Part shown: positions 44,786 through 56,900 of the stretch, one piece after another
How positions within the stretch are numbered: position 1 is the stretch's first letter
Layout of the letters: each line of letters begins with the position of its first letter
Assembly (NCBI GenBank): GCA_034401135.1
Contig: JAWZSP010000003.1
Location: forward strand, 1,364,001 to 1,428,000
Reading direction: 5' to 3'
DNA: 64,000 nt
DNA from: Volutella citrinella
Taxonomy: Eukaryota; Ascomycota; Sordariomycetes; Hypocreales; Nectriaceae
Program-made: the position numbers and the translations under genes
Notes under the pieces: generated by a model
What the model was told of the DNA's origin: nothing
The model's database searches: none
The model's input: only the letters and a program-made list of their open reading frames with translations

Positions 44786-46252
44786 CTATAATGCCGTTTC
44801 GACCCCACGTTGAACCTCAATCATTCTTGATTTGCATGTTCGAGGAACCTTCCTCGCCCCTTCGTTGTCGTCAAATCCTGAAGAACGAGCAACCTCAGAG
44901 GCACTTCGCTTAAGCAAGGTAAACTGGGTGACGATGGTGCTTACGGGTGTTCTTTTGGCCCCATCGTCGTTGTCGTCGTCGTAATCGTCATCTTCCTCCA
45001 TGGCTTGCTGCTGCAATATGTTTCTGTCCAATTCGTCCTGCTGGTCAAGGAGCGCGTCGTAGCCCCAGCTAGACTCCAGGTTTTCCGTGTAGATGGGGGC
45101 GCGCCTCAAAAAATCCCATGGGAGGGTATCGTTTTCCATGGCAATGTACAGCGACTCCATGTTGCCGCCAGCATCGAATACAGCACAATGCTTCCTCAGG
45201 AATGCTCGATCATAGTGGCCATGTGCGAGCTTGGGTTCCAGTGGCCGTAGCATAGGTAGGCCCTGGAGTCGTGCGGCATCACAGAGCTTGGCCTGCAGGG
45301 GCATCCAAGGTCGGCCCTGCAGGAGGGGTGCGAACGATTTGGACACGGCGGTGGTAAAGGATAATGCATCGTCTCCTTCGATGGCTACCATGCGATGCAA
45401 ACCCCGAGACAGGCAGCGTTGGTAGGCTGTTGTGTCTTTCTCAAACGGGAAAGGCCTCGCTTTGGACGGCATCAGCGAGATGTGGATGGTCCATTTCGTG
45501 GGATCATCCTTGGTACCACGATTAGATGGCGGCAATTGGTGAGACGCATCACTGGTGGGGGTTGGTGTCGGTTCAAGTTCATGTTGGGATGGCGGAATAT
45601 CTGACGACAGGTCGGTGGTGGTTTCGAGGGTTTGGATTCTATCCTCGAGAATCTCATTGACGTCGATTAGCTCCAGCTGTCTGTTGCGCAGGTACTCGAG
45701 GTCCTTGTTAGTCTGCGCTAGGAGGTCGGCTTGGGCCTGGAACAGGGCCTCGAAATTCTTTAGGCGGGTCTCAAGCTTTTCAACCATCTGCCAGGCAGAG
45801 TAGCTGTTTCGGAAGGCTGCCTTGATATCACCCTGGGCCTCGTCCTTGTAACACTCGACAGTCTCCTCCAGTTGGCTAATGCGGCTGATAACGCCGCTGA
45901 CACGGTCATGGCCGCCCTGCTCAACAACCTGCTCGAGGACACCAAGGCGCTGTTTCACAGTGTCCATCTCGGCCTTGCTTTGTCCCGGCGACGGTGAGAA
46001 AGACTCAGCTGAGAAGAGGTGGTAACAAGAGAGATGCCCGCAGCGGCAGGTGGCGCCCGGAATGGCCGTGTTGTGCTCAAAGGAGGTGCATCCGCAGCGC
46101 TGGCCCTGGATTCCGGGGATTGTCAAGATGTAGCGGCATTGGCCTTTGGGAAGTTGTGACGATTCTTCCGCCGAGGCAACGGCAGAGGCGGCGGCGGCGG
46201 CGGCATCGTGGGTGGGCGCCTGGGGCGGAGAGCAGGGAACAGATTTGACCAT
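44786..46252 (-). CDS. Unknown coiled-coil protein with Cys/His cluster
   Basis: Single exon, 488 aa, from the ATG at 46252. I do not recognise the family. After an Ala-rich start, residues 39-78 hold a dense set of possible metal ligands: C39, C53, C55, H60, C69, C71, H73, C76 and H78. The local motifs are GQRCGCTSFEHN and GATCRCGHLSCYH, so two similar half-sites seem to be present. A long charged helical region (about residues 93-215, containing EYLRNRQLELIDVNEILEDR) should form coiled coil. A compact region around 250-400 (KWTIHISLMPSKARPFPFEKD, then YERs such as GLHRMVAIEG) may be folded. An acidic EEDDDYDDDNDD stretch and a basic tail follow. A zinc-binding adaptor or nuclear protein is conceivable, but no function is assigned. 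Confidence 0.85.
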   Translation of the reverse strand: MVKSVPCSPPQAPTHDAAAAAASAVASAEESSQLPKGQCRYILTIPGIQGQRCGCTSFEHNTAIPGATCRCGHLSCYHLFSAESFSPSPGQSKAEMDTVKQRLGVLEQVVEQGGHDRVSGVISRISQLEETVECYKDEAQGDIKAAFRNSYSAWQMVEKLETRLKNFEALFQAQADLLAQTNKDLEYLRNRQLELIDVNEILEDRIQTLETTTDLSSDIPPSQHELEPTPTPTSDASHQLPPSNRGTKDDPTKWTIHISLMPSKARPFPFEKDTTAYQRCLSRGLHRMVAIEGDDALSFTTAVSKSFAPLLQGRPWMPLQAKLCDAARLQGLPMLRPLEPKLAHGHYDRAFLRKHCAVFDAGGNMESLYIAMENDTLPWDFLRRAPIYTENLESSWGYDALLDQQDELDRNILQQQAMEEDDDYDDDNDDGAKRTPVSTIVTQFTLLKRSASEVARSSGFDDNEGARKVPRTCKSRMIEVQRGVETAL

Positions 46253-49200
46253 CGGTGCTCGAGCTGCAAGGCAAGACCTACGGCGATGGGCAGCAGGTCC
46301 AAACTAGTCTGTCCATGGACGACGGTGGAAATAGCAAATCGATCGATGTGTCGACGGGGGGATGGGAGAGAGAAGAAGGAACCAGGAACAAGAGGAAAAG
46401 ATAGATGCGCTAGCCAGAGAGATATGGGACGGGCGTATTATCGCAAATGCATGCACGGGTGGCTCTCTAATCGTCCATAAGGCAGGGTGATGTCGAGATT
46501 CGGGGCCCAGGGTCAATGCTGGGAACAAAGAGCGAACCCGGATCGCCAGCGGTAGCAGGGTACGCGCTCGGCAGCAACTGGCGCACAGAGGCAGGAGGTA
46601 GATGGATAAGAGGAACCCGGCGGGCTGTCAGAGCACCTTGCAGGCGCCTGCGTGCTGCTAGTAATCGGCGCTGTAGAGTCCGCATCAATCCCAGCAGGTC
46701 CAGGGGGTGGAAGCGACTTTTGGGGGGCGTGGCATGCATTGTATGCGACGTTATCAACCGCTCTGGCCATGAGGGAAGCGGTTGCGCCCGCATGCTGGTT
46801 GATGGCATCACGGCTCCCACGCCGAGACCCGCCGGGCTGTGGCACCACAGAACGCCAGCGGGCACAGGACAGGGGGGGCGCCGCCGTGGATTGGGGGGGG
46901 ACTGGCTTCACTGGCATGGGTTAGAATGGTGAGATGAGGGAGGCAGAGCACGCTGCAGCAAGGCCCCGTTGCAGTGGAGGCTCGACTGGGCTCGACGGGG
47001 TGTCGGCGCTGTGTGGCAGCAGCAGCCCAGGCAGCCCAACATCTAACCCTTAGACAGGAGAGGGCCACGGCGGGCACGGGTGCACGACACGGCGCGAGAG
47101 AGGGCGCGAGGTTGAGAACGCGAGAGTCAGCTACTTGAGTCAATCTCGAGTAAGTATGGAGCGGCATGCGTGGGTGGTCCCCCGTCCCGGTGCGACAGTG
47201 TGACAGCGTCGCTCATCATCAGTATCAATCCGTGGCTCACTGAAGGGGGCCAGTCCACGGGAGAGTGTGGGGGGCAGCGGGCTTGGCGACAGGCGCGGGA
47301 GCAGCCAGCGAGTCCGGCGCAGCCATCATGGAGCTCAACCGGCCAACCCACGGCAGGCGTCCGGCTCCCGGGCTGGGGCCACGCTAAATGGCGATGCTCC
47401 TCGCACCCACGGGAGGCTGTCAGGGTTGTTTGTGAAGGGGGTGGTGGGCACTGGTGGTGCCGCTGGTGCGTGTTGTCCCGAGTCGCATGTGTACGTACCT
47501 GGGATGCCAGATGCACGTCCTTGTCGCAGGGCTGCCATGTATTCAGTACCAGCAGTACCAGCCATGCCTGCCCGCTGTACCCAGCCAGGTGCCACTTCCA
47601 GAGAGCCTGCAGGGTCCGCAGGGTCCGTCAGCCAGCGCCGATAGACGGTGGCCATACCCTTATGAGATACCACAACGAGCGCCCATTCGCCAGCTCGCCC
47701 CAGTCCAGGTGTTTAGGCGGTCGGCCACGCGGGCGCAAATCGCAACGGGCGCAAGGGGGCGGTTTGACGGGCCAAGGCTCGTCGCACCCGATCACATCGT
47801 GCCCGCTATCGCTGTCGTGATTCGATGCAACCTGCGCAGGCGAGCTACCCGCAGGCAGTGTGAGGGTGGGCGGGAGGCGCGTGGTTTTTTCCCCCAAGGC
47901 TCCCAATCCGACCTGGTGTTATTAATTAATTAGGTACAGAACCACCTAAACTTTCACTCTCGGGAGTATCCTCGCGCTGCGCGTGGCGGCGGGAGGGCTA
48001 ACGGGCTTAGTGATTTCCAGATTTTTCTCACGTTTATTTCAACTTGTGCCTGGTGCTCGGGCGCTATCTTGTCTCTTCCCCCCGCTGGCTGTGGATGGAC
48101 TTCATGCCCCGAGCAACGGAGCGGATCACGGTCCAGGACTCCAGCGGTCCCACCCCCACCCGGCTCAGACAGTGGAAGGGCCAAGGCAAACTGCAAAAAG
48201 CACAGCTTGTGCATGGGTGGATTTCGATGGGGTGAATGGTCGACATCGATTCATTCTACCACATGAAGAAAGCCCTGAAACTGACAGGGCGAGACACGCG
48301 GCCGGGCGGGCAGGCAGGCAGGCATGCAAACGGGCGTGCGACTGGGACGAGATTATGCGACCATTCGCACATAGATAGGCGCAGTCCGCAAGGTAGCCAG
48401 CCAAGTACCTCTCGGAGCAACCAACAGGACAGGATCACTGCCGCTGCATCACACGTCCATCCGGTGCCAGTTTCCTTTGTGGGATACTTGGATATGCCAA
48501 AGGGGATGCAATATGCAGCACGTGCTCGGTCATGGTTATTGTTACGGCGGTAATAGACGTGCTCATTCAAGGATGCTGTGGCGAATCTCATGCTCATCAT
48601 GGATGACACAACGCAATCCCAAGGAATCAGCTCGCAGCTATTCTTGTCCCTCCCGGGTCTCATTGCGCAAGGCCACGGCCGTGGTGTCAGTCAATAATAA
48701 TGCTGCGACGCTGGCTTGGCCAGATAAGCTCCAGAGGTCGATTCTTGGCTCTGTATGCAACCTGGCCCAACCACCAGCTTATCATTGTGTGAACACGCCC
48801 TCAGATGATAGACGATGATGGGCGGCCACTCACTCGCCACATCCAAGACGCAGGTGTGTGATACATTGTTCCATCCCATCCCCAGCACCACCGTTGGAAC
48901 TGGAAGCACGCACTTGCAGCGCCGTTGTTTGCCGACGTCCAGCACGCGGTGCGTCCTGCACACTGTAGTACTGAATGCAGGAAGGACTGCGGAGGAAGTC
49001 GGCTCCACGAGCATCGAGGCAAGTCCAGCCCGCTAAAGCCGGGGGCCATCGAACTGCAGGCCGGCAGTAGGGCCGACATACGCGATGCAAACCGTTACCA
49101 GGTACCGTGGAATTATTAACATGCTCAAGACATCCATCAGGGTTGCCCGTCTGTGGGTGTCGTGGTCGCAAAGTGTGTACGTGGCGCGCCCTCTTACTAC

Positions 49201-49692
49201 TATGCCATCTGCTCATGCAATGTAATCAATCATTATGTGCGGCGCGCGCTGCCCACGATTCATGGGTGGCTCGGCCAATGTCCAAAAGTGACTCAATGTC
49301 GCCATTTTTGCTGCATGTCTCGAATCTTGGAGGGCGTCCCAGCAGGCGTCTGCTACTCCTCCCAGAACACACATAATTAAGCACACTGCATTGTTTTGAA
49401 CAAGACGAGGCAAGAAACAGCGCCTCGCATGCCGCCGAATGGGGGATTCCATGCTTTCCCGGCCAGGAGGTGTCTGCATTGCATAACATGGCGCCTGGCG
49501 TTGAAATTCGGCAGCCCTTCAGCTCCAGCGACTCTTGGGATCCCACCACAACAAGTCAGTTGCACGTGAACCATTAGTCACAGTCGTAGGAGTCAGCAGC
49601 CAGCGACCTCCACGCTGATGCGGACACGGCAAGTTGCCCAACGAATGGCTTGCCGGCCCTTTCTGTTGTCGTGCACGTAACATATTTCTGTC
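46253..49692. other. 3.4-kb gene desert with short tandem duplications
   Basis: The longest gap between genes inside the window. Short frames on both strands have no domain or exon logic. It contains two perfect tandem 9-mers (CAGTACCAG twice at 47544-47561, GCAGGGTCC twice at 47609-47626), ATTA repeats at 47921-47932, GGCA repeats at 48309-48324 and a palindromic TTGAGTCAA around 47136-47142. I cannot assign a function. A non-coding RNA or a long promoter for the gene at 49693 is possible. Confidence 0.5.
48308..48324. repeat. (GGCA)n microsatellite
   Basis: Four consecutive GGCA units in the gene desert. A simple sequence repeat with no evident function. Confidence 0.8.
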
Positions 49693-50577
49693 ATGGGCAG
49701 CTTTGGGGCGGCGGTGACGTCCCTTCTCGACACCTACACCAAATGCCTGCGATTGCTCAGTCGGTTTGGCAGTCCTGATGCTGGCAGTGACAATGCGTCT
49801 ACACAACTGAGCGCCTCTCTCCGGTCCGACCGCTCTAGAGTTCGAGATGCCTATATATCTCGTCTTGAAAATCACGGCCGTCCCTTTGATAAGGGTGATG
49901 GTGAGTCGTACACACGAACACATTTGAAGATGAGAGTCTGAGTGTTTCCGATAGCAAAGTCTCGGTCTCGGTTGAGAAAACTGATCAAGCGCCTCGTCAC
50001 AGCATTGGCTAGTGTCACAGGCGCTCTAAAACAAAATCAGCCTGTCGCGGTAGATATTGAGTCACTAATTTCTCTTTCGGGATCGTCCAGTAGGCGTGCC
50101 GTCCGCACCATGGACAGCTTGTCGAGCAGGGTCTCCTCGCGAGGCAGCCTGACGAGCAAGTCAAGCAGGACGAGTAAGTCAAGCAGGGAAAGCACAAGGT
50201 CCAGCCAAAGTCGCAGACTCTCAGGAGCGGATAAAAGAATGAGATCTGGTCGTGGCGGGAATGGGGAGTCAGGAAGGAAGGAATCCTCAACTCGGCCAAA
50301 GGTACACCACCGGCTCGACCAGAACAGTCAAACTCCTCCACGCAAGCGTTCTCCAAATGCTGCTCGCCCAGACCCCCATCGGGTGTCGTATCTCACGATG
50401 TCGTCTGACAGCACACAACTGGGCGAAGTCAGGCGCAAGTGGTCTATATCGGATACCTCAAGACCACATCGCCACGGGCATCGCCGCCCTCCCCGGACCG
50501 TTATTTACCCCATCCGATCATCCTCTCCGGACTCACATGAGGAGAAGAGGAGGTGGTGGGATCTTTTCGGTGGTTAG
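49693..50577 (+). CDS. Unknown Ser/Arg-rich protein of Sordariomycete type
   Basis: Two exons (49693-49900 and 49955-50577), joined across a 54-nt GTGAGT...GATAG intron, give 276 aa. The first ~110 residues look like a helical domain (MGSFGAAVTSLLDTYTKCLR, then SRLRKLIKRLVTALASVTG) shared, as far as I recall, with uncharacterised proteins of other Sordariomycetes. The rest is disordered, rich in Ser and Arg (LTSKSSRTSKSSREST), ending in an aromatic RRWWDLFGG. An 18-bp tandem duplication (50151-50168 and 50169-50186, one C/T change) encodes part of the Ser-rich stretch. The frame-preserving intron with good signals supports a real gene. No function can be given. Confidence 0.75.
50151..50186 (+). 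repeat. 18-bp tandem duplication inside the Ser/Arg-rich gene
   Basis: GACGAGCAAGTCAAGCAG is followed directly by GACGAGTAAGTCAAGCAG. The single difference is a synonymous C/T. The repeat encodes the doubled T-S-K-S-S-R unit. Confidence 0.85.
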
Positions 50578-51539
50578 CTGTCTTCGTCAATGGCAACGTC
50601 CGATGGCGAACACCCAAGGTAAACAAGAATAGGCACCATATTCAGGACATGTGGTGCTTCTACGCACCCACATCGGCAGACAAGAGACACTGCAACGCCA
50701 ATTACAAAGCCAACGTCATCGCACGACAGCGCCAGGCGGCGCATCTATGCTACAGTGAGCTGCTGGCCAGCGCAGGGAATAGCACGATAGATATCTGAAG
50801 ACGGCTAGGTAGCATGATGATACATGTTTTCATGTGATACTGAGCACGACTAATGCAACCATATCGACGGCATGCTCAAATTACGGCTGATGGGCTGTAG
50901 CACGAGCGCCCATGACACATATTTCCCGTCCAACCCACCAAACTTGGTAAGGGCTGCCTATAATGGTGTGCTAGTAGTAATAATCCAGAACTTCTTGTGG
51001 TGATGGCTGTCCTGTCGGAAGAACATCCCAGCCCGCCTAGATGTGTCATTTGTTCGGCACCCGTATGATGATCTTTGTTCAAGGGTAAATAGATGCTATA
51101 GTTGCAGCAGAGCAAAAATTATTACACGGCACGGCTTGAATGAAGAACCGGTGGTCCAAATGCTGAACGAAGACAGTGCCAGAAAGCATTCATCCACCAA
51201 TTGATGGGGCGATGCGCACTGTCCCCTCATGATGGATGTTAGCTGTGCGCACACTGGATCGAATTGACAGCCCCGCAGTCCAAAATCCACCGCCCTGCCC
51301 CGCCAGCATCGAATCATCGTGCAGCCACACGACAGCATCAACGTTGATGCACCGTCGACGACAGGCAGACGACAACGCCCAAGATAACACGCTGCGTGCC
51401 CGACACTGTACAGTATCCGTATCTGCAACCCTTTCCCGTGACGTTCGCCGCTACAACGACGACGGCGTCCGCCTGGGACCTCCCTCCCCGCACCACCTCC
51501 CCTATGCCATGAGTTGGCTGTAGTCCGTCCGCGACCGCA
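50578..51539. other. Intergenic region upstream of SRP72
   Basis: About 960 bp holding the 3' end of the preceding + gene and the SRP72 promoter. No additional feature is recognised. Confidence 0.5.
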
Positions 51540-53520
51540 ATGCCTCAAGATCCCGCCAGCGCCCTGAGCGCCCTGTTACGCTCCTCCTCCATCCAAGACC
51601 ACGATGAGATTCTAAAAGCGGCCAATGCCGCCCTCCGCGCAAACAAGGGCGATGTTAACAGCCAGCACACCCGTGTCGTCGCCCTGCTCAAGCTCGACCG
51701 CTTTGACGACGCCCTCCGCGCAATCGATGAGGGCGGCACCAAGCTCGACGCTATGTGCGTCCTCGAGAAGTCATATGCACTCTATAAGACGAGCAAGCTC
51801 GAAGAGGCCACCGCCATTCTCCAGGCCTCGGGCCTGACAAAGCGCAGCTTCAACCACGTCGCTGCCCAGGTCGCATACCGCGCCGAACGATTCGACGACG
51901 CACGCAACATTTACCACCGTCTCCTCGATACAGATGCCGCCGATGAGGAGAATGACCTCGGCATCAACATCCGTGCCGCCTCTGCCCAGTCCGAGTGGGT
52001 CGGCCACTCTTGCGAGAACCCTCCCACGGTCCAGGACGCCGATGGCTTTGAGCTCTGCTACAATGTCGCCTGCGCCCACATCGCCCGTGGCTCTCTGGAG
52101 ACCGCCTCGCAGCTTCTACGACGCGCCCTCAAGCTGTGTGATGCCTCTGATGACCTCACTGACGAGGACAAGCAGAGCGAGATGGCCCCGATACAAGCCC
52201 AGCAGGCGTTCGTCTACGCCAAGATGGGCAAGCTTGAAGAGGCCCTCGCGCTTTACAAGTCGTTGGACAAGGACATGTGAGAGTTCCCACCACGATTCGT
52301 CCAATTCCCACTAACGTATCTTACCAAGCATCGCGGGGGAGCCCGACCTCTCGCTTGTTGTGAAGAACAACATGTTGGTTCTTGACACCAAATCTGAAAA
52401 CCCCTACATGACCCAACGCGAGGCCTCCTCCCTGGTTTCCCGGCTTACCGCTGCCAAGCTATTCGATCACCAATCAAACACCCTCTTGCGCAACAGACTA
52501 GTAGCTGATCTACACGCCTACAAGTCTGCGGGCGTTCAGACACGGACTGAGAAGCTTCTTTCTGCGGTTGAACACCCCTCGACAGACGCCAACACCAATG
52601 TCTTCTCCGTTCTCAATGCCGCGGCTGCCGCCAGGGGCGAGAAGGGGCAAATCTTGCTAAAGAAGTTGCAAGCGTTGGCCGCCAAGAGGCCCCATGATGT
52701 TGGACTGGCCCTCACCATCGTCCAAATACAGCTCGATGGAGGGCATTTGGGCTCGGCATTGTCGGCCCTCGAGTCCTTCCTCAAGAAACTGGAGGAAGTA
52801 GGATCGCCTGATTCCCTGGATGTTCGGTTTAGCCCTGGCCTTGTCGCCCTGACTGCCTCTTTGTTGCGGGCGCAAGGGCGCGAGTCGTCGGCCAAGGCGG
52901 AGCTGGTCAAGGCTGCCTCGCACTGGCAGGGCCGCCCAGCTGTGTCGGCAGTTTCGCTCCTCGAGGAGGCCGGCGTCGAACTCCTCAAATCATCCAACCC
53001 GAGAGACCTTGAGCTGGCTGGGATCTCCTTCCAAAAGCTCATGGACGAGAGGCAGGCTCCCGATGTCGCCCCCGCTGGTCTCGTTGCCGCCCTCGCCCCC
53101 TTCGACCCCTCCAGAGTCCAGCCATACCTCGGCCACCTCCCTCCGGCTGAAGACCTGATAGTTGGCGTCGATGTCGCCGCGCTCCTCGGCGCAGGTATTC
53201 CGACCACCGCCCGGCCGGCACAAGCCAGCAAGCGTGCCGCAGATGACCAGCCCAAGAAGCCCAACAAGCGGCGGCGAAAGATTCGACTGCCCAAGGATTA
53301 CGAGGAGGGCAAGAAGCCAGACCCGGAGCGATGGCTGCCTCTCCGAGACCGGTCTACCTACCGACCCAAGGGAAAGAAAGGAAAGAAGAAGGCAGGCGAG
53401 TCTACTCAGGGTGGCATCGTCAGGGAAGAGGAGACGCTAGAGCTGGTGGGTGGCGGGGGCGTCAAGGTGGAAAAGGCACCCCCATCAAGCTCCAAGAAGA
53501 AGAAGAAGGGGAAGAAGTAA
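51540..53520 (+). CDS. srp72: Signal recognition particle subunit SRP72
   Basis: Two exons (51540-52276 and 52329-53520), separated by a 52-nt GTGAGA...CCAAG intron with an ACTAACG branch point, give 642 aa. The N-terminal ~500 residues are TPR-type helical repeats (LLKLDRFDDALRAIDEGG, then QAFVYAKMGKLEEALALYKS) that bind SRP68. The basic C-terminus has the conserved SRP72 RNA-binding block: KRRRKIRLPKDYEEGKKPDP followed by ERWLPLRDRSTYRPKGKKGK. A Lys-rich tail ends in KKKKKGKK. With SRP68 it clamps the S domain of 7SL RNA and supports co-translational targeting to the ER. Family assignment is firm. Confidence 0.96.
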
Positions 53521-53951
53521 GCCGTGGTGCGCAGTAATGAAATATCATCAACGGAGGGCGCAACTGTTACGGGAACCAGTTGCATCTATCATCACTTGGG
53601 AAAAATGTGGATGCACTTCTGCATGACACGCCATCAATACGACTGTCGTGTCTACTCCTGCATGAGAAATAAAAACATGATAGAATTGTTCTCGCTTACT
53701 TTTTCCGCTCCCTTTCTTGTATACTGTTGGAAATCGCCCAATGCCATCAGGACCCGAGGGGGAAATGGAAGTCGCCGATGACAAAGTCAAGTCTAATACA
53801 TGTCCTCGTGACGCTGGCTACTAGACAGCCTCCCTGTCTCCGTAGAAGCTTCGTCCGTCCCTCTCGACAGGCGACGAGTTCCTTGGCCCAAGAAACGCTA
53901 ATTGCAATACACGACCGTCCTTTCAACGCCTCATCTCCCAAACACACCACA
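53521..53951. other. Convergent 3' region (SRP72/SYT1-like)
   Basis: A 431-bp interval between converging stop codons. AATAAA at 53668-53673 may be the SRP72 polyadenylation signal. Confidence 0.5.
53668..53673 (+). terminator. Polyadenylation signal AATAAA after SRP72
   Basis: A canonical hexamer about 148 nt after the SRP72 stop codon. Plausible by position only. Confidence 0.4.
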
Positions 53952-56900
53952 TCATGCATTTACTGCCTGCATAGAGCGTTTGGATATCTGATCTATATCA
54001 TGAGCCGGTTTGTCATCCGAGTTGCCCGTCTCGAGGTTGTCTTTCTTGTCCTGTTGCGGTTCAACCACGCTTGTGTTGTCCTGTTCGTCTTCGTTGTCTT
54101 CGTCATCTTCGTCGTTTTCTTCGTCCGTCTCCGTTTCCATGGGTGGAAGGGGGCTGCGTCGCCCGTCAGAGAAGCTCACGGCAACTTCGCTCTCCCCATC
54201 GGAAGGTATTGTCAGTCTTCCGCCCGCAGAGACGCTCCTAGCTGCCTGGGCAGTCGAGTACTTCCTGTGCAACTCACGGAAACTCCGTGCAGTCGCAGTG
54301 CTTGCACTTGCTGCTGACTCTCGTCTTTCTGGCCCTTCCAGCTCATCGGGCTCGTCTTCCTCTGCCACAGAGTAAAAGTCGTCGTCTTCACCTCCACTTG
54401 GCATTGGCGATAGGGGTGGGTCCTGTTGCATTGCCTGCTTCCGGGCGAGGAGCTTATCCTCCTGGGACATGTTCTGCAGCTCGCTGCCGAAGTTGATAAC
54501 GGAAGCCTTCTTGCCATGAACGACGAAGCTTCCTGACCCTCGCGAGAGCACTTCCTCACGCCCATCGTCGCCAGTTCCGCCTTGGGCAACCTCTTTGCCC
54601 TTTTTGCTCCGGTGGTGTGATAGGTGCCCAGCTCCCTCTCTAAGGGTTCGCTGAAGGCTTCGTCGAATGATCTTGCTCCTCTCGAACTTGTCCTTGTCGA
54701 AGAGCGCGGCAATATCACCGGCATCGCCAGCCGTCGAGGTTGTAATCTTGTCGGCCGGATCTCGGCCATGCCTCGAATCCAAAAGGCCTGCTTGCTCCAG
54801 AAGATCCCTTTCGCCGGCATCTTCTTCGTGATCTCGATGCTCCTCCTCTGTCGGCAACGGTGTTGCCTCTTTCTCCTGGAGCGACACTGGCTTTGTCTGG
54901 GGAGCAGATGTAGCAGAGGGGTTCGGTGAGGCCGTGACACTTGATATGGATCCATGCCTAGTATTTCTAGTTTCAGATCTTGCATGCGACAGGTCTCGGG
55001 AGCTGTGACGGCGCCGTTGGGGGGGTGTCTGAAAGACTTGGTCCAGCGGTGATTCAAGATCTTCAGGGCGCGATGATGGAGCGGTGATACTAGGAATGTG
55101 AGGTTCGGTGGGGGTTCGGGGAGTGTTCTCGGTCGCCGAATGATGCGTCGACCGGGATCCTCGGCGGCTGTGTATCGGGCGCGGAGTGGGAGACGCAGGT
55201 CGGTCCCGGGATTGACCATTTTGCTGCTGTTTCGTGGGCGTGAACGGCTCGGTGGTGTTGTTGGGGTGCTCCTCTTCAAGATCCTGGACGAGGATATCAC
55301 GGTGGCATTTCTCCTTCCAGATTTGCGCACGAGTCCACCTAAGGTCGGCACCCATCCGTTCTGCAGCTGCTAGCAGCTGCTCCCTTGTCCTGGGTTGAAT
55401 CGGTGCAAGAATTTGCAAGTGGCGGGCATTCCTGAGCTGATCGTCAAGCTGCTTCTGTACATCCTGCAGCTTGGCATCGGCCTCTGCAATCTTCTGGTGC
55501 ATCACATCGCGTCGAGCCACGGAAATGTCCTCCGCCATCTTGTGGTCGATTCGGCTGCGTGCAATCGATACCAAGCCAGTTGGGGTCTGAACGAGCTGGG
55601 TTGCATCAGCGCTCTCCAGCCGCCTCAAGCCACGGCGGCCTTGTCCATCATATGATCCCCCGACGACTCCACGCATCCTGACACCGGTTGTCCTGAATGC
55701 CGCAGCGTAGTTGAGCTTCGCAAGCCAGTCATTTAGCTCGTCCTCGTTATCGGCCAATAGCACTTCGTCCATGCCTCCTTGTCTGACATAGACAAAAGCG
55801 TTTTTGTGCCGTTTGTAAGTCGTGTCCTGAAGCGCCACGGCGCCTTGAGTAGACATTAGCCCGTCGGGCTTAAACTCTTCCAGTGGTGGCTTGAAAATCA
55901 AGGGAATCCCATCGTGGCCGGCTTTGATATGGTTTTCGTACTGGTGCATCAGAGACTTGACCCACCCAGTGTTGCGAAAGAAATATAGCTGGGCACCAGT
56001 GAGTATGGCACCCCATTCTTGCCACGGGGAGCGAGTCTTCCTCTTTTTAATATCCTTCCTCCACAGAAGGCCAACCTTGGTGACCTTTATGTCAACGATG
56101 CCGGGGTGAGCTTCCTGCGGGTTATTGGCAGTCTGTTCCGACATGAATGCATCGGGACGTGACCTGGCGGATACGATTTGCAGTACGCCGGTCCTGAAAA
56201 AGGTTTTCTGCAGGTCCTTGAGGTTGAGACATTGGGCAGAGCCGAGATAGTTGAAGTGATCCTCCAGGTGCATTGACTCTTTGAGATTTGGCCGGAGCGC
56301 ATCCAAACTGCCGTCTATGATCAACGTGTATGGGTCAACAGGCTCTTTCGTGACCCTCTTCGTAGGCTCATTTCCAGACAATAGTAGCGGTTTACGCCTG
56401 GACTTGTGAGAGGCGAAACGATCGCCATTGAGTTCGAGATCGTCCTCCAGATGAATGAAGGGGGTGTACGTGATGTTATCGTAGAAACACTCTAAGATGT
56501 CGTCAAATATCCCCTCGCCTCGCGTGTTCTTTAAGTAGTCGGGTTTCTGCATCTTGTACTTGTTGTTCTTGTTGAAGACATCGGTATGCAGGATAAGGAG
56601 AGAAAAGGCAATAAAGTAGGCCTGATCTGGTGACGAGTAAATGCCCGGGTTGCATTCGTGGTATCGATTCGCAAACGCTTGCAGGAACCGGTCAATCTGC
56701 TGTGTCTCCTTTGGAAGTTCTGCTTCCATCAGCAGCTTGCGGATGGCCATGTCCATCGGATCCCCAAAGAAGCCGAAGCTGCGCATGTAGCTGCGCAGCA
56801 CCGACGCCATGAAGGGGTCAGCACTCTTCGACAGGGTTGCCGCAATGATACCTCGACTTGCAATGTCCTCTACCCGGGCGAGATACTTGGCGGCAGACTC

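Noticed and set aside
53727..54317. 196-codon + frame antisense to the SYT1-like C-terminus
   Set aside because: Its composition (Val/Phe/Leu-rich) is the antisense of an acidic Glu/Asp-rich tail, so it is a shadow.
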